Below, piece by piece: positions 33,546-44,817 of a stretch of DNA of 64,000 nt; within the stretch, counting starts at the first letter, position 1, and every line of letters starts with the position of its first letter. The DNA comes from Pseudomonadota bacterium (GTDB taxonomy: Bacteria; Pseudomonadota; Gammaproteobacteria; Steroidobacterales; Steroidobacteraceae). The DNA is taken from positions 62,001 to 126,000 of the forward strand of contig JANXUT010000044.1 of assembly GCA_025356075.1 (NCBI GenBank). The letters run 5' to 3'. The notes below the pieces were generated by a model. The model had not been told where the DNA came from. It worked only from the letters and a program-made list of their open reading frames with translations, and made no database searches. The position numbers and the translations under genes are program-made.

Positions 33546-36062
33546 TCAGCGGCGCGGCCGCGCGCGCGCGGTGGGCTCCGCGTCGTTGGGGTCCTCGGGC
33601 CAGTAGTGCTTCGGGTAGCGTCCCTTCAATTCCTTGCGCACCTCCGCATAGCCGCGCGCCCAGAAGCTCTTGAGGTCGCGCGTGACCTGCACCGGCCGCC
33701 CGGCCGGCGAGAGCAGCTCGATCGTGAGCGGCACGGAGCCGGCGACTGTCGGCGTCTCCTTGAGCCCGAACATCTCCTGCAGCCGCACCGCGACGGTCGG
33801 CGCCGCGCCCGAGTAGTCGATCGCGATCGAGGAGCCGCTCGGCACCGTGAGGTGGGTCGGCGCGAGCCGCTCGAGCTTTTGCAGGAGCGACCGGTCGAGG
33901 CGCGCCTTCAGCGCGTCCAGGAGGTCGAGCCGCGCGAGGTGATCGCGGCGCGTGATGCCCCCGAGGTAGGGTTCGAGCCACTCCGGCAGCGTCGCGAGCA
34001 GCGCGGTGTCGGAGAGATCCGGCCACTCGCTCGTCGCTGCCGCGTCGGGGCCGCGCAGGAACGCGACGCGCGAGCGGAGCGATTGCGCCGCGCGCGTCCA
34101 GGGTAGCGCCGCGAGGCCAAGTTCCCGGACGCCCTCGAGCATGGCGGCCGTCAGGAGCTCGGGCTCGGCATTGGGAAGCGCCGCCTCGGCGAGGACGAGG
34201 GCGCCCAGGCGCTCCTCGCGCCGCGCAACGATGGCCGAGTCGCGCTTGTGCCACTCGACGCGATCGGCGCGCGTGATGCGCCCGCCCTGAGTCGCGAGGA
34301 TTCCGGCGCGGGTGATGGGCGCGGCGAGCTGAATGCGCGCCTCGCGCTCGCCGCCATCGAGCGTCGCCGCGACCAGGAATTCGTGGCGCGAGAGCGCGTC
34401 GGGACCGGGGAAGGCGGCGCCGCGCCCGTTGGCGAGCAGGTAGCGGCCCGTCTCGCCGCGCTGCCGGGCAATCCGGTCGGGGTAGGCGAGCGCGAGGAGG
34501 GCGCCTGCGTCGGCGTCCCCGACCGCAGGCTCGACCGGCGCGAGGCGCTGGCCTGCCTCGAGCTCGCCTCGCCAGCCGGCGGCCAGGCGCCGGCAGCGCT
34601 CGAGCGCGCCGCGATCGGCCTCGAGCCCGGCGACGGCCCGGCCGCCCACGAGCTCGAGGCGCTTGCCGATGTCAGCATCGCGCTCACCGGGCCGCGTGCG
34701 GGCAATGTCGCGTTCGCTGAGGAGTGCCGCGAGTTCCGCCGCCATCACTCGCGCCGCGCCAGCGGCGCCGAGCAGCATCCGCGCGAGCCTGGGGTGCAGT
34801 CCCATCGCGGCCATGCGCCGGCCCGCCGGCGTCGGCCGGCCGCCTCGCTCGAGCGCGCCGAGCTCAACGAGCAGCTCCTCGGCCTGCGCGAGGTGCGCGG
34901 CCGGCGGCGGGTCGAGCCAGGCGAGCGCGGAGGCGCTCGTGCCCCAGCAGGCGAGGTCGAGTGCCAGCGAAGCGAGGTCGGTCTCGAGGATCTCGGGCGT
35001 TGCAGTGGCGAGGAGCTGGCGCTCGGCGGCCTCGGTGTAGAGCCGGTAGCAGACGCCGGGCCTGAGCCGTCCCGCGCGGCCGCGGCGCTGCTCGGCCTCG
35101 GCGAGCGATACGGGCAGCGTCGCCAAGCGACTCATGCCGGTCGCAGGATCGAATCGCGCCCGGCGCGAAAGCCCGGAGTCGACGACGATCGTGACGCCCT
35201 CGATCGTCAGCGAGGTCTCGGCGATGCTGGTCGCGAGCACGACCTTGCGCTGGCCGGGACCTGCGGGCGCGAGCGCCCGGTCCTGAGCGTCGGGAGCGAG
35301 CTCGCCAAAGAGCGGCGCCACGCGCGTACCGGCCGGCAACTCTCCCTCGTTGAGCGCGCGCTCGAGGCGGCGGATCTCGGCGGCGCCCGGCAGGAACACG
35401 AGTGCATCGCCTGGCTGCTCCTCGAGCGCGCGCCGCACGGTCGCGGCGAGCTCGCGCTCGAGGTGATCGGGCGCGCGGCGGGCGTGGCGCACCTCGACCT
35501 CGAACAGCTTCCCAAGGCTTGTCACGCGCGGCACGCCGCCGAGGAGCGCGGCGACCGCCGCGCCATCGAGCGTCGCCGACATGGCGAGGAGCTTCAGGTC
35601 ACTCCTTAAGTTTCGCTGCGCGTCGAGGCAGAGCGCGAGACCGAGGTCGGCGTTGAGGCTGCGCTCGTGGAACTCATCGAAGATCACGAGCCCCGTGCCC
35701 TCGAGCGCCGGATCCTCCTGCAGCATCCGCCCGAGCACGCCTTCGGTGACGACCTCGATGCGCGTCCTGGCACTGACGCGCGTGTCGAGTCGCATGCGGT
35801 AGCCGACCCGCTCGCCGACGGGCTCGCCGAGCGTCTCGGCCATGCGCCGCGCGACCGCGCGCGCGGCCAGGCGGCGGGGCTCGAGCATGACGATGCGCCG
35901 CCCGAAGAGCCAGTCGGCATCGAGGAGCGCCAGCGGGACAACGGTGCTCTTGCCGGCGCCGGGCGGGGCCTCGAGCACCGCGCCCCGGTGCGACGCGAGC
36001 GCGCCGAGGAGCTCATCGAGCACCGCGCCTATCGGCAGGGCCGGCAGCCTCGCCGCGCTCAC
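33546..36062 (-). CDS. hrpB: ATP-dependent helicase HrpB
   Basis: An 838-residue DEAH-type helicase. Walker A is APPGAGKST, motif II is DEFH (IFDEFHERSL), motif III is AMSATLD, motif V is TSIAETSLTI and motif VI is QRRGRAGRL. A long C-terminal region ends with the HrpB-specific domain (PLTIELLSPAGRPVQVTRDLKSFW, then YPKHYWPEDP). HrpB is a bacterial DEAH RNA helicase-like protein of poorly defined role. The start is GTG 36062, 13 bases after the MATE stop; an in-frame start at 36158 would overlap that gene. Confidence 0.95.
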   Translation of the reverse strand: MSAARLPALPIGAVLDELLGALASHRGAVLEAPPGAGKSTVVPLALLDADWLFGRRIVMLEPRRLAARAVARRMAETLGEPVGERVGYRMRLDTRVSARTRIEVVTEGVLGRMLQEDPALEGTGLVIFDEFHERSLNADLGLALCLDAQRNLRSDLKLLAMSATLDGAAVAALLGGVPRVTSLGKLFEVEVRHARRAPDHLERELAATVRRALEEQPGDALVFLPGAAEIRRLERALNEGELPAGTRVAPLFGELAPDAQDRALAPAGPGQRKVVLATSIAETSLTIEGVTIVVDSGLSRRARFDPATGMSRLATLPVSLAEAEQRRGRAGRLRPGVCYRLYTEAAERQLLATATPEILETDLASLALDLACWGTSASALAWLDPPPAAHLAQAEELLVELGALERGGRPTPAGRRMAAMGLHPRLARMLLGAAGAARVMAAELAALLSERDIARTRPGERDADIGKRLELVGGRAVAGLEADRGALERCRRLAAGWRGELEAGQRLAPVEPAVGDADAGALLALAYPDRIARQRGETGRYLLANGRGAAFPGPDALSRHEFLVAATLDGGEREARIQLAAPITRAGILATQGGRITRADRVEWHKRDSAIVARREERLGALVLAEAALPNAEPELLTAAMLEGVRELGLAALPWTRAAQSLRSRVAFLRGPDAAATSEWPDLSDTALLATLPEWLEPYLGGITRRDHLARLDLLDALKARLDRSLLQKLERLAPTHLTVPSGSSIAIDYSGAAPTVAVRLQEMFGLKETPTVAGSVPLTIELLSPAGRPVQVTRDLKSFWARGYAEVRKELKGRYPKHYWPEDPNDAEPTARARPRR

Positions 36063-36075
36063 GCTGCCCGGGGCG

Positions 36076-37419
36076 TCAGGTTGCGAACTGGAGCCGTCGG
36101 TGCAGCTGGCCGCGCAGGAGCCACAGCGACGCCGCGAGCTGGATTCCAACCGTCGCAACCGACAGGTACCAGACGTGTTCGATCCGGAACCACGGCTGCG
36201 CCGACATCCACAGCACCGGCAGCGCGAAGGTGGCGAGGCGTGTGCCGCTCGAGTAGATGGAAGGCCAGGTGTTGCCGAGCGCCTGGAACATGCCGGAGCA
36301 GGTGAAGACGAGTCCCGACATCACGAAGTTCCAGCTCACCATCCTGAGGAACCCGACGCCGACCTCGATCGCGCGAGGCCCGGCGGCGAAGATCGCGACC
36401 AGCCGCGGGGCGCTCCACCAGCAGAACACCGCGAGCGCCGCCATCGTCACGGCGCCTAAGAGCGCCGCGTCCCAGAACGTGCGCCTGACGCGCGCGGCGT
36501 TCCTGGCGCCGTAGTTCTGGCCGGCTACCGGTGCGACGGCGAAGGAGATCGCCATCGCCGGCAGGAACACCGCCTGCATGACCCTGACGCCGACCCCGAA
36601 GCCCGCCTGCGCATCCGCGCCGAACTGCTGGATCACGCCGTAGATCACGCTCGTGTACACGAACATGAGCCCGAACTCACCGCCCGCCGGGAAGCCGATG
36701 TTGAGGATCTGCTTCCAGGTCGCGAGCCTCGGCCGCCACAGGTCGCGGTGGAAGGCGACGTATTTCTCGAGCCGGAAGAAGTAGACGCTGAGGAGCACAA
36801 CGCCCGCCGCGACCGCGAGCGAGCTCGCGAGCCCGGCGCCTGCGACGCCGAGCGGGTGGCCGGTGCCGATGCCGGCGATGAGCACCGGCGCGAGGATGAT
36901 GTTGAGCACGACCGTGAGGATCTGCACGACGAACGTCGGCGCCACTATCCCTGTGCCGCGCAGCGCCGAGCTCATCGAGACGATCGCGAACTGGAGCGCA
37001 AGCCCCGGCACGAACCACATCAGGTACGTCGTGCCCGCCGCGATCACCGCCGGGTCGGCCGCGAGCGCATGCATGTAGGGCCCGGCGAGCGCGAAGCCGC
37101 CGACGAGCGCGATCAGTGAGCACGCCGCCGCGAGCACGAGCGATTGGTTGAAGATGAGGTTCGCGGCCGGCTGGTCCTTCGCGCCCACCGCGTGGGAAAT
37201 CAGCGCCACCGAGCCCACGCTCAGCATCTGCGCGAGCGCCATGATCGCCATCATGAAGTTGCTGGCGGCGCCGACGCCGGCGATCGCGTCGTTGCCGAGC
37301 CTCGCGACGAAGTAGAGGTCGACGAAGATGTAGGCCGTCTGCACCAGCATGCCGATGGCCATCGGTAGCGCCATCACGATGAGGTGCTTGGTGATCGAGC
37401 CCTGAGTCAGGTCTTTCAT
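36076..37419 (-). CDS. MATE-family efflux transporter
   Basis: A 447-residue multidrug and toxin extrusion protein with about twelve spans in two six-span bundles. The first bundle starts ITKHLIVMALPMAIGMLVQTAYIFVDLYFVARLG, and the second contains VKFGFPAGGE-like NIGFPAGGEFGLMFVY, both normal for the NorM/DinF group. It exports organic cations by Na+ or H+ antiport. Its ATG directly follows the TAG of the hydroxyproline epimerase gene, so translation is probably coupled. A link to hydroxyproline use is suggested only by this arrangement. Confidence 0.93.
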   Translation of the reverse strand: MKDLTQGSITKHLIVMALPMAIGMLVQTAYIFVDLYFVARLGNDAIAGVGAASNFMMAIMALAQMLSVGSVALISHAVGAKDQPAANLIFNQSLVLAAACSLIALVGGFALAGPYMHALAADPAVIAAGTTYLMWFVPGLALQFAIVSMSSALRGTGIVAPTFVVQILTVVLNIILAPVLIAGIGTGHPLGVAGAGLASSLAVAAGVVLLSVYFFRLEKYVAFHRDLWRPRLATWKQILNIGFPAGGEFGLMFVYTSVIYGVIQQFGADAQAGFGVGVRVMQAVFLPAMAISFAVAPVAGQNYGARNAARVRRTFWDAALLGAVTMAALAVFCWWSAPRLVAIFAAGPRAIEVGVGFLRMVSWNFVMSGLVFTCSGMFQALGNTWPSIYSSGTRLATFALPVLWMSAQPWFRIEHVWYLSVATVGIQLAASLWLLRGQLHRRLQFAT

Positions 37420-38358
37420 CTAGTTCGCCTGGATGCCGTAGCGGTACGGATCGGACGGATCGAGGAGGAGGGTCGCCTCGGCGGTCACGAACGCCTCGCC
37501 GCTGATCGTCGGGACGATCGTGTCGCCCTCGATCTCGACGCTGCCCTCGAAGACGCTGCCGATGATGCTTTCCTGGCGCCAGCGGCCGCCGGGCCTGAGT
37601 TTCCCGTCGGCCACCAGGCACGCGAGCTTGGCGCTCGTGCCGGTGCCGCACGGGCTGCGGTCGTAGGCCTTGCCCGGGCAGAGCACGAAGTTGCGCGCGT
37701 CGGTGTCGGGACCGACGCCCGGACCAAAGAGCTCGATGTGGTCGATGTGACCCTGGTCGGCGCCGGTGATGCCGGCGGCCTCGAGCGCGAGGCGGATGCG
37801 CCAGCTGAAGTCGGTGAGCGCCTCGACGTTCCTGAGCTCCAGTTCCTGGCCGTGGTCGGCGCACAGGTAGAACCAGTTGCCGCCCCAGGCGATGTCGCCG
37901 CTGACGCGGCCGTGGCCGGGCACCTCGACGGCTACCTTGGTCGCGTAGCGGTACGAGGGCACGTTCCTGACCGACACGCGGCCGGAGGCGTGCAGCTCCG
38001 TCGTCACGGTACCGACCGGCGTCTCGATGCGGTGGCAGCCGGGCTTCAGGCGCCCGAGCCAGGCGAGCGTCGTCACGAGGCCGATCGTCCCGTGGCCGCA
38101 CATGCCGAGGTAGCCGACGTTGTTGAAGAAGATGACGCCGGCGCTCGAGCCGGGATCGAGCGGCGGGGTCAGCAGCGCGCCGACCAGCACGTCGGCGCCG
38201 CGCGGCTCGTTGCAGACCGCGGCGCGAAAGCCCTCGTGGTCGCGCTTGAGGACTTCGACGCGCGCGGCGAGCGAGCCTGTGAGCTCGGGCCCGCCTTCAA
38301 CGACGAGGCGAGTCGGCTCGCCGCCGGTGTGCGAATCAACGACGCGGATGCGCTGCAC
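37420..38358 (-). CDS. 4-hydroxyproline 2-epimerase / proline racemase family
   Basis: A 312-residue two-lobed isomerase. Both catalytic cysteines are present, in [11 protein letters not shown] and [10 protein letters not shown], giving true racemase or epimerase chemistry rather than the dehydratase variant with Thr. The N terminus [19 protein letters not shown] is diagnostic. It probably interconverts trans-4-hydroxy-L-proline and cis-4-hydroxy-D-proline. Start is GTG 38358. The dehydrogenase and deaminase of hydroxyproline catabolism are not in the window. It follows DUF3617 by 6 bases and abuts the MATE gene. Confidence 0.92.
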   Translation of the reverse strand: MQRIRVVDSHTGGEPTRLVVEGGPELTGSLAARVEVLKRDHEGFRAAVCNEPRGADVLVGALLTPPLDPGSSAGVIFFNNVGYLGMCGHGTIGLVTTLAWLGRLKPGCHRIETPVGTVTTELHASGRVSVRNVPSYRYATKVAVEVPGHGRVSGDIAWGGNWFYLCADHGQELELRNVEALTDFSWRIRLALEAAGITGADQGHIDHIELFGPGVGPDTDARNFVLCPGKAYDRSPCGTGTSAKLACLVADGKLRPGGRWRQESIIGSVFEGSVEIEGDTIVPTISGEAFVTAEATLLLDPSDPYRYGIQAN

Positions 38359-38364
38359 CTCAGC

Positions 38365-38904
38365 TCACCCGCGAGGCGTCTGCGGCTTCACGTCGCCGCA
38401 GTCGGCGCCGAGCCACTTGCCCTTGATGTCGAGGTGGTGGCTCATCGTGTGGGAGCCCGCCACGGTCGTAAGCTCGAGCGACCCCTGCATCGTCTCGGGG
38501 GTCGCGAGCGTCCACTTGAACGTGCCGGTCGAGCTCGCCGCGGTGGGACCCATGTTCTTGCACTCCATTTGCATCTCCATCGAGGTCGCGGTCTGCGCGA
38601 CGATCGTGTGCGTGCAGGCCTTGGTGTGCTCATCGTCCTGGAAGAGGTGGTCGAGCGAGGCCTGGGTGACGCACTGCTTTGTCGTGTGACCGCCCGTCTC
38701 GCGCGAATGCTGCGAGCCCTCGAGGCGCGCGCGCGCCTCCGGCGGCAGCTTCGCGAGCACCTCCGGCGGCAGCACCGGCTGGGCGCCCGGCTGGGACTCG
38801 TGGGAGATCTCCCACAGGCCAAGCTTCACGGCCGGGTGGTCGGCGGCGAGCGCGAGCAGGGGCAGGAGGCACGCGGCGGCGCCGAGGCGCAGGGGGTTCG
38901 ACAT
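38365..38904 (-). CDS. DUF3617-family secreted protein
   Basis: A 179-residue exported protein. A signal peptide (RLGAAACLLPLLALA) is followed by VKLGLWEISHES, the start of the DUF3617 domain. Four cysteines occur at family-like positions (KQCVTQ, KACTHT, MECKNM, ADCGDV) and probably form two disulfides. Function is unknown; many soil gammaproteobacteria carry several copies. ATG 38904 is preceded by CGGAGAA. It heads the run with the epimerase, MATE and hrpB. Confidence 0.82.
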   Translation of the reverse strand: MSNPLRLGAAACLLPLLALAADHPAVKLGLWEISHESQPGAQPVLPPEVLAKLPPEARARLEGSQHSRETGGHTTKQCVTQASLDHLFQDDEHTKACTHTIVAQTATSMEMQMECKNMGPTAASSTGTFKWTLATPETMQGSLELTTVAGSHTMSHHLDIKGKWLGADCGDVKPQTPRG

Positions 38905-39114
38905 GGGGTTCTCCGGGTGGCGGGCCGTGCCACCCGGGGATCCTGCCGCATCCCGGCGCCGCTTGCCAAGGGGCTGGCCGGGCGTGCCGCCGCGCCGGTC
39001 GGAGCGGCTGACCCGGCCGCAGGGCCGGGCGGACGGACGGGCGTTGAAACGCCCGTCGCCGGCCCCCATGCAGGTTCGAAGCGCGGCACCTTAGCGCCGC
39101 CACCAGGAATCTCC

Positions 39115-41535
<2,421 letters not shown>

Positions 41536-41582
41536 GGGAACCAGGACGTTCGCGGCGCCTGGGCTCGGATAGACTGAAGCCC

Positions 41583-42083
41583 ATGCGCGCCGCTGGCCTC
41601 GTGCTCATCGGACTGACCCTCATCGCCGCGTGCGCGGGACCACCGCCGCGCCCGGTGCCGGCCGAACGGGAAGCAGTGCCGGCACCGGCACCGGCACCGG
41701 CGCCGACCGAGGGCGCGGTGCTCGGCGCCAGGGTCGCATCGCTCGCGCGCGGCTTCATCGGCAGGCCCTATCGCTACGGCGGCGACACACCGGCGGGCTT
41801 CGACTGCAGCGGCCTCGTCTACTACGTCTACCGGAGCCTCGGCGTCGCGGTGCCGCGCACGGCCGCCGAGCAGCGCGCGAGCGTCAGTCGAATCCCGGCG
41901 GATGCGCTCCTGCCGGGCGATCTCGTGTTCTTCTATACGCCCGAGGATCACGTCGGCATCTACCTGGGCGGCAGCGAGTTCGTGCACGCGCCGGCATCGG
42001 GGCGCCTCGTCGAGCGGGCCCGTCTCGACTCGCCGTTCTTCATCCTCGGCTTCGCGGGCGCGGGGCGCATCGCCACACCGTGA
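41583..42083 (+). CDS. NlpC/P60-family lipoprotein (peptidoglycan endopeptidase)
   Basis: A 166-residue lipoprotein: lipobox LIAAC with Cys17. A Pro/Ala linker follows (about 20-42). The NlpC/P60 domain has catalytic Cys75 (FDCSGLVYY), His123 (DHVGIYLG) and His135 (FVHAPASG), a complete C40 triad. It probably cleaves the gamma-D-Glu-meso-DAP bond in stem peptides near the outer membrane. It is 47 bases after lon on the same strand. A short tandem DNA repeat makes the linker. Confidence 0.93.
   Translation: MRAAGLVLIGLTLIAACAGPPPRPVPAEREAVPAPAPAPAPTEGAVLGARVASLARGFIGRPYRYGGDTPAGFDCSGLVYYVYRSLGVAVPRTAAEQRASVSRIPADALLPGDLVFFYTPEDHVGIYLGGSEFVHAPASGRLVERARLDSPFFILGFAGAGRIATP
41676..41705 (+). repeat. 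Five-copy 6-bp tandem repeat encoding the Ala-Pro linker
   Basis: Five hexamers (GTGCCG, three GCACCG, GCGCCG) lie in frame and encode alternating Pro-Ala. Change in repeat number would alter linker length by two residues per unit and never shift the frame. Confidence 0.85.
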
Positions 42084-42163
42084 CGCCGCGCACGCTTGAG
42101 GCGGCGGCTGTCAACTGAACCCCGCGCCCGGCGTTTGAGCGAAGGACACCCAGGGGGGCGACC

Positions 42164-43591
42164 GTGACCGCCGATGCCGCGACCAATGCCGCGATCGCCG
42201 CCAACCGATTTGGGCTCGGTGCGAAGCCTGGCGAGCTCGTCGCGCTCGCGGGCGATCCGCGCGGCTGGCTGATCGGGCAGCTCGCGGGGCCGTACCGGGT
42301 GCCGGAGCAGCTCGCGGGACTCGCCTCCGGCCGCGAGGTGCTCGCCACCTACTTCGCCGCGCGCGAGGCGCGGGAAGCCGCGCGCAAGGCCGCGAAGGGC
42401 GGCGACCCCGTCAAGGAGCTCGTCGATGGCGTGCGCGAGCAGCTCCTGCCGCACTACCTGGCGCAGGCCGCCGCGCGCACCCGCCTCGCGCTCGCGAGCC
42501 CGGAGTCGTTCCGCGAGCGCCTCGTGCACTTCTGGAGCAACCACTTCGCGGTCTCGATCGACAAGCCGATTTGCTTGGGCACCGCCGGCGCCCTCGAGAA
42601 CGAGGCGATCCGCCCGCACATCGCGGGGCGCTTCATCGACCTCCTGCTCGCCGTCGAGACGCACCCGGCGATGGTCACCTACCTCGACAACCAGCAGTCG
42701 GTGGGCCCCAACTCCGAGTTCGCCACGCGCGCGCACCGCCGCGGGCACTTCCAGAGCGCGCAACCTAAGAACCGCATCGGCCTCAACGAGAACCTGGCGC
42801 GCGAGATCCTCGAGCTGCACACGCTCGGCGTCGACGGCGGCTACACGCAAGGCGACGTCACGAGCTTCGCCCAGGTCATCACCGGCTGGTCGGTCGGCGG
42901 CGGCAAGGGCCGGCTCGCCGAGGGCGAGCCGGGTACGTTCGTGTTCCGACGCCAGGTGCACGAGCCCGGCTCGAAGACGGTGCTCGGCCGGCGCTACGCC
43001 GACGGCGGATTCGAGCAGGGCGAGCGCGTGCTCAACGACCTCGCCCGCCATCCGTCGACGGCCCGGCACCTCGCAACCAAGCTCGCGCGCCACTTCGTCA
43101 GCGACGAGCCCTCGCCCGCGCTCGTCGATCGACTGGCCAAGGCCTACAGCGCGAGCGAGGGCAACCTGAACGCCCTCTACAAGGCGCTCGTCTCGGCGGA
43201 TGAGGCGTGGGGTGTCGAGTCGCGCAAGTTCAAGACGCCCGCGGATTTCGTCCAGTCGGCGTTTCGCGCGCTCGAGGTGGAGCCGAAGGACACGAAGAAG
43301 CTCCTCTCTGGCGTCGAGCTCCTCGGCCAGCGCAACTGGAGCCCGGGTTCCCCCGCCGGCTGGCCCGACCGCCAGGCCGACTGGGACGGCGCCGATGCGC
43401 TCATGAAGCGGGTGGAGTGGAGCGTCGCGCTCGCCGAGCGTGTCGGCAACGCGCACTCGGCCATCGCGACGGCGGACGTGGCGCTCGGGCCCCTCGCCGG
43501 CGAGCACACGCGCACGGCGCTTGCGCGCGCCTCCTCGGGCTCGCAGGCGCTCACGCTTCTCCTGATGAGCCCCGAGTTCCAGCGGAGATGA
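42164..43591 (+). CDS. DUF1800-family protein
   Basis: A 475-residue protein. Family motifs are HFWSNHFAVSIDKP, NENLAREILELHTLGVDGGYTQGDV and FAQVITGW, which together are typical of DUF1800. Function is unknown; the family almost always travels with a DUF1501 gene, as here. No signal peptide is obvious at GTG 42164, which is preceded by GGGGGGCG. Its TGA overlaps the downstream ATG as ATGA, implying coupling. Confidence 0.9.
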   Translation: MTADAATNAAIAANRFGLGAKPGELVALAGDPRGWLIGQLAGPYRVPEQLAGLASGREVLATYFAAREAREAARKAAKGGDPVKELVDGVREQLLPHYLAQAAARTRLALASPESFRERLVHFWSNHFAVSIDKPICLGTAGALENEAIRPHIAGRFIDLLLAVETHPAMVTYLDNQQSVGPNSEFATRAHRRGHFQSAQPKNRIGLNENLAREILELHTLGVDGGYTQGDVTSFAQVITGWSVGGGKGRLAEGEPGTFVFRRQVHEPGSKTVLGRRYADGGFEQGERVLNDLARHPSTARHLATKLARHFVSDEPSPALVDRLAKAYSASEGNLNALYKALVSADEAWGVESRKFKTPADFVQSAFRALEVEPKDTKKLLSGVELLGQRNWSPGSPAGWPDRQADWDGADALMKRVEWSVALAERVGNAHSAIATADVALGPLAGEHTRTALARASSGSQALTLLLMSPEFQRR

Positions 43592-44802
43592 CCATGGCCA
43601 CTCGTCGCGCGTTCCTGAATGCGGGTCTGAGACTCGGTGTCGGCGCGACGCTCGCCGCGGCGCTCCCCGGCGTCAGTTTCGCCGCCGCGCCGGGTGCCCG
43701 GCCACTCATCGTCGTGATCCTGCGCGGCGCGCTCGACGGGCTTGGCGTCGCGCCGCCGTACGGTGATCCCGACTACGGCAACGCACGCGGCGCGATCGCG
43801 ATCGCGCGTCCGGGGGGCGCCAAGGGCGCGCTCGACCTCGACGGCTTCTTCGGCCTGCATCCGGCGCTGCCGCTGCTGCACGCGCGCCATCGCGCGGGCG
43901 AGCTCATCGTCGTGCATGCGACGGCCTCGGGCTATCGCGAGCGCTCGCACTTCGACGGCCAGAACGTGCTCGAGAACGGCGGCGACAAGCCCTCCGGCAC
44001 GGCGAGCGGCTGGCTCAACCGCGCGCTCGGTGCGACGAACGGCGCCGTCACGGGGCTCGCGCTCGGCCAGAACGTGCCACTCGTGCTGCGTGGCCCGGTG
44101 CCCGTCGGCTCGTGGGCGCCCTCGAGCCTGCCGGACGTCGAGCCCGAGCTCCTCGAGCGCCTGAGGGATCTTTATTCAAACGACGCCCCGCTCGCGGCGC
44201 GGCTCGATGAGGGCACGCGCATCGATGCGCTCGCCGAGGGGGAGATGGCCGGCGATGGCGATACGATGCGCCGCGCCAAGGGCCGCGGCATCGAGCGCCT
44301 CAAGGCCATCGCCGAGACCGCGGGGCGCATGCTTGCCTCGCCCGACGGGCCGAGGGTCGCCGTGTTCGATGCCGGCGGCTGGGACACGCACGCCGGCGAG
44401 GGCGGTGCCGAGGGCCAGCTCGCCGGCCGGCTCGGCGGGCTCGACAAGGTGCTCGATGCGCTTCGCACCGGACTTGGGAGCGAGTGGTCGCGCACGGCCG
44501 TGCTCGTCTGCACGGAGTTTGGCCGCACGGTCGAGGTCAACGGTACGCGCGGCACCGACCATGGCACTGGTGCGGCGGCGTTCGTGGTCGGCGGCGCCGT
44601 GCGCGGCCGCGTGATCGCCGACTGGCCGGGCCTCGCCACCCGCCATCGCTACGAGGGCCGGGACTTGAAGCCCACCACCGACCTGCGCTCGATCGCGAAG
44701 GGATTGCTGCTCGCGCAGCTCGCTCTCCCCGAGCGTGCGCTCGCAGAGGTGTTCCCGGGGACGGAGTCGGCGCGCCCTACCCGCGATCTCGTGCGCGGCT
44801 AG
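43588..44802 (+). CDS. DUF1501-family protein with Tat signal
   Basis: A 404-residue protein exported by the Tat route: the N terminus reads MATRRAFLNAGLRLGVGATLAAALPGVSFAA, with the twin arginines. The mature domain has DAGGWDTHAGEGG and TEFGRTVEVNGTRGTDHGTGAAAFVVGG, which recall the alkaline-phosphatase/sulfatase-like fold assigned to DUF1501, including conserved His and Asp that could bind metals. It probably acts in the periplasm on an unknown substrate. It is coupled to DUF1800. Confidence 0.9.
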   Translation: MTMATRRAFLNAGLRLGVGATLAAALPGVSFAAAPGARPLIVVILRGALDGLGVAPPYGDPDYGNARGAIAIARPGGAKGALDLDGFFGLHPALPLLHARHRAGELIVVHATASGYRERSHFDGQNVLENGGDKPSGTASGWLNRALGATNGAVTGLALGQNVPLVLRGPVPVGSWAPSSLPDVEPELLERLRDLYSNDAPLAARLDEGTRIDALAEGEMAGDGDTMRRAKGRGIERLKAIAETAGRMLASPDGPRVAVFDAGGWDTHAGEGGAEGQLAGRLGGLDKVLDALRTGLGSEWSRTAVLVCTEFGRTVEVNGTRGTDHGTGAAAFVVGGAVRGRVIADWPGLATRHRYEGRDLKPTTDLRSIAKGLLLAQLALPERALAEVFPGTESARPTRDLVRG

Positions 44803-44817
44803 GCGCGCGGCGCCACC

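Noticed and set aside
37384-39114. Long in-frame extension upstream of lon, giving a 1383-codon open frame
   Set aside because: It runs antisense through the epimerase and DUF3617 genes, has Arg/Ala/Gly-biased composition and no Lon homology. Lon's conserved N terminus starts at 39115.
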